Source: Patiria miniata
Taxonomy: Eukaryota; Echinodermata; Asteroidea; Valvatida; Asterinidae
DNA length: 64,000 nucleotides
Direction: 5' to 3'
Assembly: GCF_015706575.1 (NCBI RefSeq)
Contig: NW_024037074.1
Span: 5,580,001 to 5,644,000, forward strand
In this document: in pieces, positions 1 to 9,779 of the stretch
Layout of the letters: each line of letters opens with the position of its first letter
Numbering within the stretch: the first letter of the stretch is position 1
Program-made: the position numbers and the translations under genes
Notes under the pieces: generated by a model
Seen by the model: the letters and a program-made list of their open reading frames with translations, nothing else
What the model was told of the DNA's origin: nothing
Database searches by the model: none

Positions 1-206
1 AATATATGATGAAAACAAAGTGGTGTCAGGATGCAACATTCTTTCCATATTGGGATCGATCTTCAACTATAAATGTCTTCCAACGGGAACAACTCTTGGC
101 ATTAAAATAAAACTTTTACATATCGTCAGTGCGTGTTGTGGCATGCATAACAAGCAATGCTGATACACTCAACTAAAACAGAAAGTCCCACCTTCCAATA
201 CTTTTT
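1..206. other. Left edge, nothing recognised
   Basis: AT-rich sequence with an AATAAA-like hexamer near 107 but no coding frame to which it could belong. I see no gene here. Confidence 0.4.
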
Positions 207-545
207 CTTACTCAAAAACTGAGCATCTCTCGCCCAAATAACGACTAATCAGTACAGAAATTCCATAGCAATCCAGCCATACTCTTTGTTTGGCCCAAAA
301 CAGTGATAATGTGTACGAGTTTATGCAATAGATGAAAAATGATACCGAAATAGTTGCACTTTTGTACACTCACTCTGCACGTATACAAAAAGTGCAACTT
401 TTTCGGTACCATTTGTCATAAATTGCATAGTTGTGTACACATTATCACTGTTTTGAGCCAAACAAAGAGTATGGCTGGATTGCTAAGGAATTTCTGTACT
501 GATCAGTCGTAATTTGAGCAAGATGTGCCTTGTAGTTTTTGAGTT
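207..545. repeat. Foldback (long inverted repeat) element
   Basis: The left arm (about 207-372) and the right arm (about 379-545) are imperfect reverse complements along almost their whole length, with the centre near 375. Matching landmarks are ACTCAAAAACT at both ends, ATCAGTACAGAAATTCC, the CAGTGATAATGTGTAC stretch and GTTGCACTTTT next to the centre. The loop is only a few bases. This is the structure of a foldback element or a MITE with very long arms. I could not find a clear target-site duplication, so the superfamily is open. Confidence 0.75.
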
Positions 546-962
546 AGACAAACAAGTATAAAGGGGGATTTTTTGGGGGTTGAGCGTATGTGAAGAAACC
601 CGTGAGCAATGCGTGTTGGGGAAGTGGTCCAACGCTTGGCCGGCTGTCAGTGGGAATTGAAAACAAATGAATGGCGCCCCCAACTCTGACGGGGGCGCAC
701 TTCACAATGCCTAGGTTGAATACCATAGCTTCGTAATAAAAACGGAGGAGATTCGGTTGATTGATCACTTGTCATTGTATTTGTCAGCATTAAAATCGAA
801 AGTACTTGTGAGGAACAAAACAGCAAATGTTTGTCCAATGACAAATCTAATGACAAATCAATTAATAAGCCGGATTTTCACATTTCCTCACTTAATGACA
901 GACACTCCGTTAGAACTATCACGTTACATCTTAAGCCCATTTCATGCAACGTTACTGGCAGA
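546..962 (+). other. Upstream region of R1
   Basis: There is no recognisable repeat and no TATA box that I would trust. The frame of R1 stays open back to 831, but only with a TTG codon, so this stretch is read as promoter and 5' leader. Confidence 0.4.
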
Positions 963-2063
963 ATGAAACCAAACCTGATTTTTTGCTCAGTGCTGCTTTT
1001 TGCAGTCTATGCTGTCCGTCAGGTCTCGTGTTTTAGCACTTCAGGACTTACGGCTCAATCGGAAATCTCCGCTGAGATTTATCCCATTAACAGTGAGGTG
1101 CAGCAGGAGGGGGCTAGTATTAGTCTCATATGTAGTGTCGTCAATGTGAACATGGACAGACATATTGTCTCCTGGACAAGGAGAACACCGACGACCATGT
1201 TCATCGTTTCATCCAAAGATATGGAGGTGCATTTGGAGCGGCATGAGATAAGTTCCAAAAACGACACATTATCATCTTCCTTTGTTTTCAATTTGACCAT
1301 TAGTGGAGTCAATCAGTCGGATGCTGGCACTTACAGGTGTGATTTGGCCGAGAGAGTGACAGGCGGCAGCAGTACCTTCAGTTCGGTACTACGAACCGAC
1401 CTGACTCTAGAGGTGTATCCTGTGGAGGCTTTCCCTATCTGCAGTCCAAGTGGTGAATCTGTAGTCGACATCGACACTGAACTTCGTTGCCGAACAACTG
1501 GCGAAGCAATCCCAATTATTACCGACAGTGATGGCGGATGGATCCATCAGATTGGGCAACATGGAAAAGATCTTACGAAGAATGGAACATTTTCCGACAA
1601 TGGAAAAACGTTCACCTGTATTGCCGCGATAGATGCCTCTCCCAAGAATCTGTCCTGCAGTGTTGGCCCCCTTACCGTCAGAGTGCCGAGAAAGAAGGTA
1701 GCGACCACGCAGCTGAACCCTACCAGGGAGTCGGAAGGTCCAACAGCCGGACCGACACCGGTAATGAATGGAGAACTCTCGGTCGCCCTTATAATTGGAA
1801 TTGTGACCACTGTTTTTGTGATACTCATCGTAGTCGTTCTTGTCAACATCCTGTGCTGTCGATTCGAGCCTAGCAGGTGCCGGCGGCTGATCGGCTTTTG
1901 CACCTGTGCCTCCGCCGACGACCAGGAACACTATCCCAAAGGAGGGTTGAGTAACCAGAGAAGTTCCCACGTTTACGAGAGCAGGATTGGCAACCCCATC
2001 TATGACGAACCAGGGAATGGTGTAAATTCAATCCAGAGCATCCATGTAAACTCAACACCGTGA
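963..2063 (+). CDS. R1: intronless Ig-domain type I membrane receptor without ITIM
   Basis: 366 residues in one frame. ATG 963 is chosen because a signal peptide (residues 1-23, hydrophobic run ending VSC) starts there. The V-type Ig domain (about 30-150) has C57, W71 and the D-x-G-T-Y-R-C motif ending at C126. A second domain (about 152-240) has four cysteines (C160, C176, C219, C232) and ends SVGPLTV. A Thr/Pro stalk, a membrane helix (272-297) and the juxtamembrane box LCCRFEPSRCRR follow. The tail is short (about 67 residues) with HVYESR and IYDEP tyrosines but no ITIM, unlike most members. AATAAA signals lie at 2133 and 2217. The family plan suggests a cell-surface recognition receptor; the ligand is unknown. 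It is the most divergent two-domain member and opens the array. Confidence 0.82.
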   Translation: MKPNLIFCSVLLFAVYAVRQVSCFSTSGLTAQSEISAEIYPINSEVQQEGASISLICSVVNVNMDRHIVSWTRRTPTTMFIVSSKDMEVHLERHEISSKNDTLSSSFVFNLTISGVNQSDAGTYRCDLAERVTGGSSTFSSVLRTDLTLEVYPVEAFPICSPSGESVVDIDTELRCRTTGEAIPIITDSDGGWIHQIGQHGKDLTKNGTFSDNGKTFTCIAAIDASPKNLSCSVGPLTVRVPRKKVATTQLNPTRESEGPTAGPTPVMNGELSVALIIGIVTTVFVILIVVVLVNILCCRFEPSRCRRLIGFCTCASADDQEHYPKGGLSNQRSSHVYESRIGNPIYDEPGNGVNSIQSIHVNSTP

Positions 2064-3199
2064 ACTTATCCATTAATCAGGTTGGAAATTGTTTAAGATG
2101 AGCTGATACCGTATATTGCCGAAATTGTCGACAATAAACTGCTTACTGACACTTGTTTTTCAGTTGACATTTGATTTCAGTTGGATTTAAGTCAATTTGC
2201 CAATTAAACACAACACAATAAAGGGAGTGCTTAGTGTATATGATGTTAGATGTATGTTATATTACAAACAAACCTAAAATGCACCCCCTTTCAACCTGGT
2301 GCTGGCACACTGATCTATCATATTGGTCAATTTCCGGTGAAAGTTTTGACTTGTGTTGTCGTAAATTCCATATTCTCATTTCCCCTGTGTCGAGTTTAGT
2401 AAGCGGTGGAAACATATAAATACACAGATTATTGAAGTAAATAGAAAAAAACTTTTCGCGGCCACGACGAGTGGGAGTAATAATAATGCACTGTAGTACA
2501 TAATCATATGGCAACCATTGGTTAAGTCCATTCCATAAATAGTGGCGCACAAAGTACGTAAGAAGTACAGCGAGGCGCCACCAGCGGTGATATCGAGCCA
2601 ACTTTAATACACTGAATTAAACCAGTGTAGAGAGTGGCGAACGAGTGTCCATTATTAACAAGACACTGGGCGATGGAAAGGGTCAAAATAAGGCTCAGGT
2701 GAATCTAATTTGTCTGATGTATGGATCATGAGGAAGAAATTGTGTGCCTTTCGATTGCGTAATTTATATGATATTCTTCCTTAAAAGTTTATTCATTAAT
2801 TAAGTGAACCTATTAGTTTTTTTTCGCATCTTTAAACAGTAGCTGCATTTTAAGTATTAATATTCCTGCCCTGGTTTCAAATAAGAAACAGTTTTAGCAC
2901 GATTGGAATTGAAGGCCCTGGCAATTTATTTAAAATCACTGTAACAGGTAAGACTAAATTTGAATGCTTCGTTTAGTCCCTGACTGTGTTTGTCATATTT
3001 GCTACTATGAATGGCATGATTACGATATTTCTATTCATTGGGCGAAGATTCTTGACAGAGTTCTAAGTTCATGTTGCAAAATACCTCTAACAAAGGAAGT
3101 TGAGTGGGTAATAAATGTGCCCAAAGTGATTATCGTACATGTACAAACTCTGGACTTTGCACGTTGTTTCCAAGCTGCCAAACAAAAATGTTTTTATTA
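2064..3199. other. Intergenic, R1 to first MITE
   Basis: The R1 3' flank has AATAAA at 2133-2138 and 2217-2222. The remainder is unique-looking AT-rich DNA. I found no convincing coding frame, RNA gene or repeat copy elsewhere in the window. Confidence 0.5.
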
Positions 3200-3569
3200 G
3201 GCCAAAAAAAAAAGTCTCCGGTTTCTGGTATGGAGCTTGCCCAAAAAGTGGTGCCGTGACGCGGCTTTTTTTTTTTTTTTACCTGATTGTTTTGCTTCAA
3301 ATGTATGCTGATGACTGCAAATGGTGCCCGACTAAACTAAGTGCGAATATATGGGAGTCCAGAGAGGTCACATAAAGCTTATTCTCGACCATAACCTAAT
3401 CTAAAAACACGTTAAATTTGTGCAGCAGCAGGATTCCAGTCAAACCAGTGAGTTTGGCGGTTTTGAGACATCATCTTTCATTGAAAAAAAAAACGTTTTC
3501 ATTTTGCCGACGCGCATGGCTACGGCGACGCGCGCGCATACCAGAAACCGGAGACTTTTTTTTTTGGCC
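3200..3569 (+). mobile_element. PIF/Harbinger-like MITE, copy 1
   Basis: 370 bp with terminal inverted repeats of about 30 bp that begin GGCCAAAAAAAAAAGTCTCC and continue through CGGTTTCTGGTATG. It is flanked by TTA on both sides (3197-3199 and 3570-3572), which is the TWA target duplication typical of PIF/Harbinger elements. It contains no transposase. A second copy lies inverted at 8250-8623, inside the tail of psiR3. The superfamily is inferred from the duplication length and the GGC-type termini. Confidence 0.8.
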
Positions 3570-3777
3570 TTAGATACCCTTGAGCAGGATGTGTATAAAC
3601 TTATAAAGTTTACAGTGGGAAAACCTGATTTTTTTTATCAAATCAAAGGCTGGTCATTCAAGGCGAAACGTGAACGAATCTTTTAAGCTTTTGGGATTAC
3701 AAATTAGTGAGAAGGTGTGCGCAGAAAAAGATCGATTCGTAATCATGCGCAAGTCAACTCAACCAAAGGGGTCCACC

Positions 3778-4773
3778 ATGAACAAGTGGATTGCTGTTAT
3801 AGTTCTGTTGGCGCAACTCACAATTTGCACTGCAAGTGGAAAATCAACACCGACAATCGTATCTGCAGAGGTTTTCCCCGACGATGGAGTACATGAAGAA
3901 GGTGACAGCGTAAGTCTGGTCTGCCAGATATCTGACTTCAGCGCCACTCCATATAGCGTTGTCTGGACTAAAGTATTGCCAGAAAAGATCTTCATCGTGT
4001 CCTCTGAAAATATGTTGGTTCCAGACTACCGATACTCAATAACCCTCACTAAAGTCCAGGTACCGGCTGCGTTTGTTTTTAATCTCACCATTAATTCCAT
4101 AAGAGAGTCCGATACTGGGATGTACGGGTGTCACATATATGAGAGGAGAGGATGCGTGTTTCATCCGATAAAGAGGTCAACAGTAGTTCTGACTGTTGTG
4201 AAGACGGAAAACAATGAACCTACCACTCAAGAAGCTCCAACATCATCAGCTATCGAGACAACACCACCGTCGCAAACGACACTACAGCCGTCAGATGTCT
4301 ATTCAAGTGAAAAACCATGGGAGAACGTGACCAATCCACAAACAGCTACATTACAAACCATCGAGGAAACCACACCGCAACCAACAGTCAAAGTTTCATG
4401 TGAGGGACCGACAGTCACTGTTTTCGTCGCCACTGTTATCAGTGAGTTGGTTTTCCTTGTCATCATCCACATCATCATTATACTCCTTTGTTTTCGCTTC
4501 GATCCCAGCCGCTTCTGGCAAATCATTGATGCCTGTGCTTCGGTAACGTGGAGGAACAGAACCGGGACAGAATCAGTGGAAAAACGGCTGGAAAATCGAC
4601 TAACAAGAAAAAGACGTTTCTTAGTGGCCGGTGCCGACAGTCCAACCAAGCAACTTACGCGCACGGGTCGACTGACGTGTATGACTTACCCTCCACATCC
4701 GGCAACACCCACTCTCCAGACTGTCCTCCCGGTTCGAATCAAGTGCAGCACACTTATTTCACGACAGAGATGA
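3778..4773 (+). CDS. R2: single-Ig-domain receptor, tail frameshifted
   Basis: 331 residues in the first frame. ATG 3778 sits in a strong ccaccATG context and opens a signal peptide (1-20). There is one V-type Ig domain with C49, W63 and the S-D-T-G-M-Y-G-C motif (C118). The four-Cys second domain of the relatives is missing. A Thr/Pro/Ser-rich stalk (about 142-206) is followed by a membrane segment (about 213-238) that contains E223 and H231, which is unusual, and the box LLCFRFDPSRFW. After about residue 265 this frame turns into a basic, family-unlike tail. The expected ITIM tail continues in another frame downstream (next entry). It is either a recent pseudogene, a truncated receptor, or a sequence error. 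An ATTAAA signal follows at 5002. Confidence 0.7.
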   Translation: MNKWIAVIVLLAQLTICTASGKSTPTIVSAEVFPDDGVHEEGDSVSLVCQISDFSATPYSVVWTKVLPEKIFIVSSENMLVPDYRYSITLTKVQVPAAFVFNLTINSIRESDTGMYGCHIYERRGCVFHPIKRSTVVLTVVKTENNEPTTQEAPTSSAIETTPPSQTTLQPSDVYSSEKPWENVTNPQTATLQTIEETTPQPTVKVSCEGPTVTVFVATVISELVFLVIIHIIIILLCFRFDPSRFWQIIDACASVTWRNRTGTESVEKRLENRLTRKRRFLVAGADSPTKQLTRTGRLTCMTYPPHPATPTLQTVLPVRIKCSTLISRQR

Positions 4774-4988
4774 CAACAGGGGACAGTGACACCTCAAGCT
4801 GTGACAGTTCAGCTTACGAGATTGTCAACAGTCCCAAGACTGGAGCAGAGGACAAAAGACTGCCAGTCCACAAAAGTTTTGGACCAGGCAAAAGTGCTTC
4901 GCGTGTCTCACTGAATTCAGAAGGCTCGTACATGGATCTTAAAATAGCAGAGCAGCAACCAAGTGTTTATACCGAACTGAAACACTAA
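4548..4988 (+). pseudogene. R2 ITIM tail in a shifted frame
   Basis: Overlapping the end of R2 in another frame is a stretch that is plainly the family tail: VQHTYF, SAYEIVNSP, GSYMDLKIAEQ and SVYTELKH before the stop at 4986-4988. Three of its tyrosines fit YxxL/V, and two (SAYEIV, SVYTEL) fit the ITIM consensus. The shift relative to the membrane frame must fall between the juxtamembrane box and about 4740. It carries an extra DVYDLPSTSG motif not seen in the other tails. Splicing of a tiny intron cannot be excluded, but I see no good acceptor. Confidence 0.7.
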
Positions 4989-5211
4989 CGTGTCTTAATG
5001 AATTAAAACTTAAGTTTTTAATACCGTAAGCGAAAGACAGTGTGGACCGTACTGCGTCTTTAGTGATAACATGGTTGTAACGAAATAACAATTGTCGTCT
5101 ATACAATTGGTCATCGTTGGCCGCCTGCTTGTTTTCACACACCCTCTTGTAAAGTTGATATTTAACAGCTATTTCATATGACATGTTTTTATAGTTAAAT
5201 ATACCAGTTAA
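4989..5211. other. R2 3' flank
   Basis: Includes the ATTAAA-type signal at 5002-5007. From about 5160 it matches the end of the D1 flank block near 13180 (shared ATTTCATATGACATG). Confidence 0.5.
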
Positions 5212-5676
5212 CCCTAAAAGGGCCGGGGGGGGGCGGAATCCGCCCCCCCTCAACATTTTCCGTGATAGCCTCTAAAAAAATTTTTTTCACGACCCGAGCT
5301 GTTATGACTTTTTAGCCTCGAGCTTTGCGCATCTTTTGATACCAAAAACATAAAAATCGGACCACGGGTTGCCGCGTAGCGAAAAATTTTCCGGCGCTAC
5401 GCGCCGGGAAAACTGAATTTTTGCATATACGTCCTGTACACAGAGCAGAATTGCCATTCGTACATACAGTGACATATGAATAATTAATTAGCCATAATTC
5501 CAAAACCCTTTGACCTATAGTCATGAAATTTCTTGGGTATGTTTAGGAAGAGTTGCTCTATGCATGTGTTGAGTTTCAAAATTTTTCGACACTCGATGGC
5601 CGAGATCTTAGGGGGGGGCGGAATCCGCCCCCCCCCCCGGCTGAGAGATGGTCAAAATAACCCGGCCCCTTTAGGG
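5212..5676. mobile_element. piggyBac-like MITE (TTAA target)
   Basis: The ends are inverted repeats, CCCTAAAAGGGCCGGG on the left and CCCGGCCCCTTTAGGG on the right, bounded by TTAA at 5208-5211 and 5677-5680. Sub-terminal G-run/GGAATCC/C-run hairpins occur near 5223-5247 and 5610-5640. No transposase is present. The undisturbed paralogous site, cagTTAAgtgctg, is present at 13264-13276, which proves a precise TTAA insertion. Assignment to the piggyBac group is inferred from TTAA plus a CCC-type terminus. Confidence 0.85.
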
Positions 5677-5680
5677 TTAA

Positions 5681-6269
5681 GTGCTGGTAACAGCCATTGA
5701 TTGATAGGCGCATGGACTTGGTTATTTTTCCTTTCATTTGAGAACTAATAAAATCATCCAAACGTGCACAGTTTGAGTAAAATAGCTTCAAATCAAAACG
5801 TATTAAAGCATTCCTGCATGTAAATGGTGTTTGCACTTTATCAGATGCCCCTATTTAACGACCCGGTATTTTATTGAATTCAACACAATAAGAGTAAAGC
5901 CCCTTTAGCAGTTTCGATTTCGAAACCGAAATTCTATTGTGTTTCTATGAACGCCAATAACCTATACAGTTTTTTGTCAAAGACGTAACATCCTATTTCT
6001 GGATTCAACATATGCGAAGAAAACGGACACGAGACACAAAGATATACCATGGTTTAAGTAAGTGTGCTTTCTAAAATGGTCAACAGTCCGGTTTTATGGG
6101 ATTTTTTCAAGAGGGGACTTACTTTACTGAATTAAGCCTTGGCCGTTCAACATACAAACGCGGAATTGTAAGATTGTTTTGTTTCTGCTAGTGGTGCCAT
6201 GCTTACGAGGAGCTATAATACTCATCATTAAGCTTTTACCGGTGTTTGATCTATTCTTATAAAAGGAAA
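5681..6269 (+). repeat. U2 upstream block, orphan copy, with gene-start remnant
   Basis: From about 5860 to 6210 this matches the block directly upstream of R5 (13494-13867), for example the CACAATAAGA/CCCCTT and TTCTATTGTGTTTCTAT landmarks. Where R5 has its ATG and signal peptide, bases 6223-6262 retain a decayed version (catcattaagcttttaccgg against catcatgacgctcttgccga) and then homology stops. I read this as the promoter of a lost family member, cut off after the first few codons. Confidence 0.55.
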
Positions 6270-7097
6270 TACAATTAAATGTCATCTCAAAACACCACAT
6301 TAATCTAAGAAAACGCGGGATTAAATCTTGCTTAGATAAGAGAAATAGGGTCGGGGTTTTAAGAGATATTTATCGGGAAATCCCTATTTTTGAATTAGGA
6401 ATAATACAAGTTTAACAAAAATCATATGTGACCACATGGGTTGTTTTCAGATATAATTTTTTTGGTAAATTTACGTGGTTAATCGTGACGTAGTCACCTG
6501 CTTGTCGAACTTTGTTTGAAGTAAATGCCGCAATTTTTTTTCAACGTCAACATATAAATTGTGGAGAACACCGCCATAAGGAAATATGGTAATATGGCTG
6601 GATCTAGTTATTATAAATGTGTGTAATTTTAATCCACACAATTCAATGTGTCAATTGAAATGGACCAGGAACTTGATTAAAAAAATCCAAAAAGCCAATT
6701 GTGTTTTCCTGGCGCGATGAGTGTCACAACCATTGTGTCACCAAACAGAAGTACCACTACAGATTTGTCACACTCCATGCGAGGTCCGAATACTGGACTG
6801 CTATCTCCCTGGAGGAAGACAGACTTGCAAGCTGTCGTTTCTGTCATTTATTTCGAATTTTCGAAACACCAGATTAGGACCGGTATTGTGCTTCCCTTTC
6901 CTACAGATGTGTCTCACTGAATTCCAGTAACGTAACAAAGATTATTCTGTTTTTATTTTCTGAATTAAACTTTGAGCGTGTGTCATTCAGATCAACACGA
7001 AAGCGACGTACAAACACATATCGTTTTCTTTCAGCTGTAGTAGCGGCTCGCTGATCAAAAAGGCTTGTGAGCAGATTAACTTTAACAAAACTCACCA
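6270..7097 (+). repeat. U1 upstream block of psiR3
   Basis: One of five copies of the region preceding subfamily 1 genes (others at 9190, 16280, 23040 and 33185). Shared landmarks are CCACACAATTCA-type sequence, AAAAAGCCAATTGTGTTTTC, the TTGTGTCACC/ACAGAAGTACCAC stretch and GAATTAAACTTTGAGCG near the gene. Confidence 0.75.
6997..7011 (+). promoter_or_regulatory. Degenerate ETS/CRE-like composite site of psiR3
   Basis: Reads ACGAAAGCGACGTAC, two changes from the ACGGAAGTGACGTAC seen upstream of R4, R6 and R8. It lies 86 bp before the ATG at 7098. The decayed motif goes with a decayed gene. Confidence 0.45.
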
Positions 7098-8710
7098 ATG
7101 ACGCTGGCAACATTTTCCCTGCTCTTTTTTTCGATGTTTTTTTCCATGCACAGCTTCAACAACTCCCAGTATGCCAGTTCCGACCATCACAGCTGACATC
7201 TCTCCAGTTAACAGCGAGGCGCAAAGAGAAGGTGACACGGTGAGCTTCCTCTGTCGGGTCGACAACTTCGATTCTGAACAATACATTATAAGTTTGGTCG
7301 TTAGACATGGTGAGACAGTCGAAATATTTTCAAATATATTTGCCCCACATGCCAATGGGAATTACTCCTATACATTTGAAAGAGCTGATCCCTTCTCTTC
7401 TTCGTACATTTTCAATTTGACTATTAATCAAATAGCGGAACCTGATAGTGGAACGTATGATTGCAATCTACTCGAAAAACTTAATGCAACTGCATCAAGA
7501 GGATTAGCAAAAATTAAATTGAATGTTAGGGTGTACCCACCTGAAGCTTTTCCAATTTGCAGTCATGTGGATAGATCATCGGTTGTTGTTGGAAGTCAAC
7601 TTGAATGCCAAACTAATGGTGCAGCAACACATACCGTCAATGGAAGTAACGATACGTGGACATTCTCCATGCAAGACGATGGGCAAGGACAAGGGACATT
7701 GCTTAGTAAAAACGTCACGTCCTCGGACAATGGGAGAACCTTTGTATGTTCGGCTATTACACCTGATAATCGGATGCCTCTGTCCTGCAATATCGGTCCT
7801 CTGACTGTCGTAGAGAGTCCGTCAGTGAGTACATTTCCTGAAGGACCAGAAGATGTCATAGTCACGCCAGTCGGAACCACAATTTTAAACGCCGGTCTCT
7901 CGGTAGCAGACATTTCCGGTATCGTCGTTGGAGCAATCGTTCTCGTCATCTTGATCGCGATCCACGCCCTCTGCTGTCACTGCAACCCAAGGAAATGGAT
8001 GAACGCGAAGTCCTACCTCATCAATCTCGGCAGCTCCATAGGAACTTGGAACCAGGGCACTGACTCTACTAGGAGACAGTCGGAAGTGGAGATGGGCGGC
8101 TCTCACCCAGAAGAACTCGACGTACCCCAGCCTACATTAATTCTGTGCTCGATGAAGCAACGAGAGAGTCTCATTCGAGCCTCAATACGAGAACACGTCT
8201 ACATGTACTTCAAGTGATAATTTAAATCCGGTGCAGCACACTTACTTAAGGCCAAAAAAAAAAGTCTCCGGTTTCTGGTATGCGCGCGCGTCGCCGTAGC
8301 CATGCGCGTCGGCAAAATGAAAAAGTTTTTTTTCAATACAAGATGATGTCTCAAAACCGCCAAACTCACTGGTTTGACTGGAATCCTGCTGCTGCACAAT
8401 TTTAATGTGTTTTTAGATGGGGCTATGATCGAGAATAAGCTTTATGTGGCCTCTCTGGACTCCCATATATTTGCACTAAGTTTAGTCGGGCACCATTTGC
8501 AGTCATCAGCCGACATTTGAAGCCAAAAAAAAAAAACCAGGTAAAAAAAAAAAAAGCCGCGTCGCCGCACCACTTTTGGGGCAAGCTCCATACCAGAAAC
8601 CGGAGACTTTTTTTTTTTTGGCCTAAGGAAAGAATAACTAAAATATAGTGACTCTGACAAGTTTGAAAACTCTGTATGCTTACAAAATTGTCGACTTTCC
8701 TGAGACTGGG
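7098..8710 (+). pseudogene. psiR3: Ig receptor, tail interrupted by a MITE
   Basis: The original start is ATG 7098 (MTLATFSLLF). One extra T in the T-run near 7140 shifts the signal peptide frame, so the long open frame begins only at 7171 without a signal peptide. V domain, four-Cys domain and membrane segment then read normally to HPEEL. A missing C in the C-run near 8124 shifts the frame again, giving a stop at 8215-8217. The tail DNA is next split by the MITE at 8250-8623 and resumes at 8624-8710 (GTGACTCTGACAAG), losing the terminal ITIM codons. The V domain also lacks the core Trp. It is dead as an inhibitory receptor; a secreted or membrane decoy is unlikely without a signal peptide. 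Confidence 0.82.
8250..8623 (-). mobile_element. PIF/Harbinger-like MITE, copy 2, inside psiR3
   Basis: 374 bp, the reverse complement of the element at 3200-3569 with high similarity along its length. The GGCC-type termini are flanked by TAA on both sides (8247-8249 and 8624-8626), a 3-bp TWA duplication. The surrounding DNA aligns directly to the uninterrupted tail codons of R5 and R6 (cacttatttt...ggaaag), so the insertion point is in protein-coding sequence. Confidence 0.85.
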
Positions 8711-9189
8711 CCAAAGAGAAGGTATTTTGGGTGTCTGCAACGTCTGCAACGTCTGCACACGCGCCCTTCGTGGGCCGAATTATTGCCCGGAAGACAACAA
8801 ATCGAATGTAAAGAAATAATAATTAAATAACTAAATGTCGGTGGATAACTAAATGTTCAATAGTGAATAACTATTATATCTATGAAAATAGCAATTGAAG
8901 AAAACAAAAAATTACTCGAAATAGCACGGGGAATGCATTGTTATCTTGCATTTAAATTTCCATAATGTTGATGAGCAAATAACTGGTAAATAATTCTTTG
9001 ATTGATTTTCAAATTGCTCCTTTTTTTTCAATGAGCCCATCTTGTTGAAAATAATGAACATTTTATGCAGGATCAGCATTGTCAATAGGCCTATACAATG
9101 GGCTTTTAACTGATGTGCGTCTGTTATTTCGTATCTGCTTAGATTAACGTTATGAAGTAACAGAACCAAAACTTCCAAGTGCCACCTGG
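8711..9189 (+). repeat. T1 3'-flank block of psiR3
   Basis: A copy of the region that follows subfamily 1 genes (GGGTGTCTGCAAC, the ACACGCGCCC element near 8757, CCGGAAGACAACAAATC). Its start is fused to the broken tail of psiR3, and the terminal exon bases are missing. Confidence 0.65.
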
Positions 9190-9779
9190 GGTCGCTTTAC
9201 ATTAACCTAAGAAATCTCTGGATTGAAACTGTCGTAGATTAGTGGTATAGAGTCTGGTGCTCAGTGCATTGTGAAATCATCACTTATGGGAAAATCCCTC
9301 TTTGAATTTAGAATTTTATAAGAATTAACAAAAGACATTTTAATGACATTGGTTGTTTTGAGAGACGCATCTTGTAATTTAACCTCGGTGTGGGGTATTC
9401 ACCTGTCGAAGTCTGTTTGAGATAAATCCCAAACCTTAAATGTCGAAAATACTGCCATGGAAAATATTGTAACACGAGTTGATCTATGCGATAAATATGT
9501 ATAGTAAAATATATCCCTACGTTGCGTCTCAATTCAAAAGGACCAGGAACTCGTTGTAAAAAAAATACAAAAAGCCAATTGTGTTTTTTCCCCGCGGATG
9601 TGACGCAGTGATGCCCAGTGACAAACAAAGACTGCTCTAATTTTAGAATTAAACTTTGAGCGCGCATGCAGATCAACACGGAAGTGACGTACAAACACGT
9701 AACGTATTATTCTGCTGTAGTTGCGGCTTGCTGATCAAAACCTTTTTTTGTGAGCGGAGTAGCTTGAAAAAGCTTCACC
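9190..9779 (+). repeat. U1 upstream block of R4 (shorter copy)
   Basis: Same block as at 16280-17130, but about 190 bp around the CACAACTATTGTGTC stretch are absent. It runs directly from CCCGCG to GATGTGACGCAGTGATGCCC near 9597. Confidence 0.75.
9678..9692 (+). promoter_or_regulatory. ETS/CRE-like composite site of R4
   Basis: ACGGAAGTGACGTAC, a GGAA ETS-type core fused to a TGACGT half CRE, 87 bp before the R4 ATG. The same site stands at nearly the same distance before R6, R8 and R10. Factor identity is inferred from the motif only. Confidence 0.6.

Noticed and set aside
831-962. N-terminal extension of R1
   Set aside because: It begins with TTG, and the signal peptide starts at ATG 963.
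1407-1970. 187-codon minus-strand frame opposite R1
   Set aside because: It is a shadow of the R1 coding frame with no family resemblance; similar antisense frames lie under all receptor genes.
4541-4610. Tiny intron joining the two R2 frames
   Set aside because: A GTAACG donor-like site exists, but no convincing branch point and acceptor at the right spacing; all relatives are uninterrupted here.
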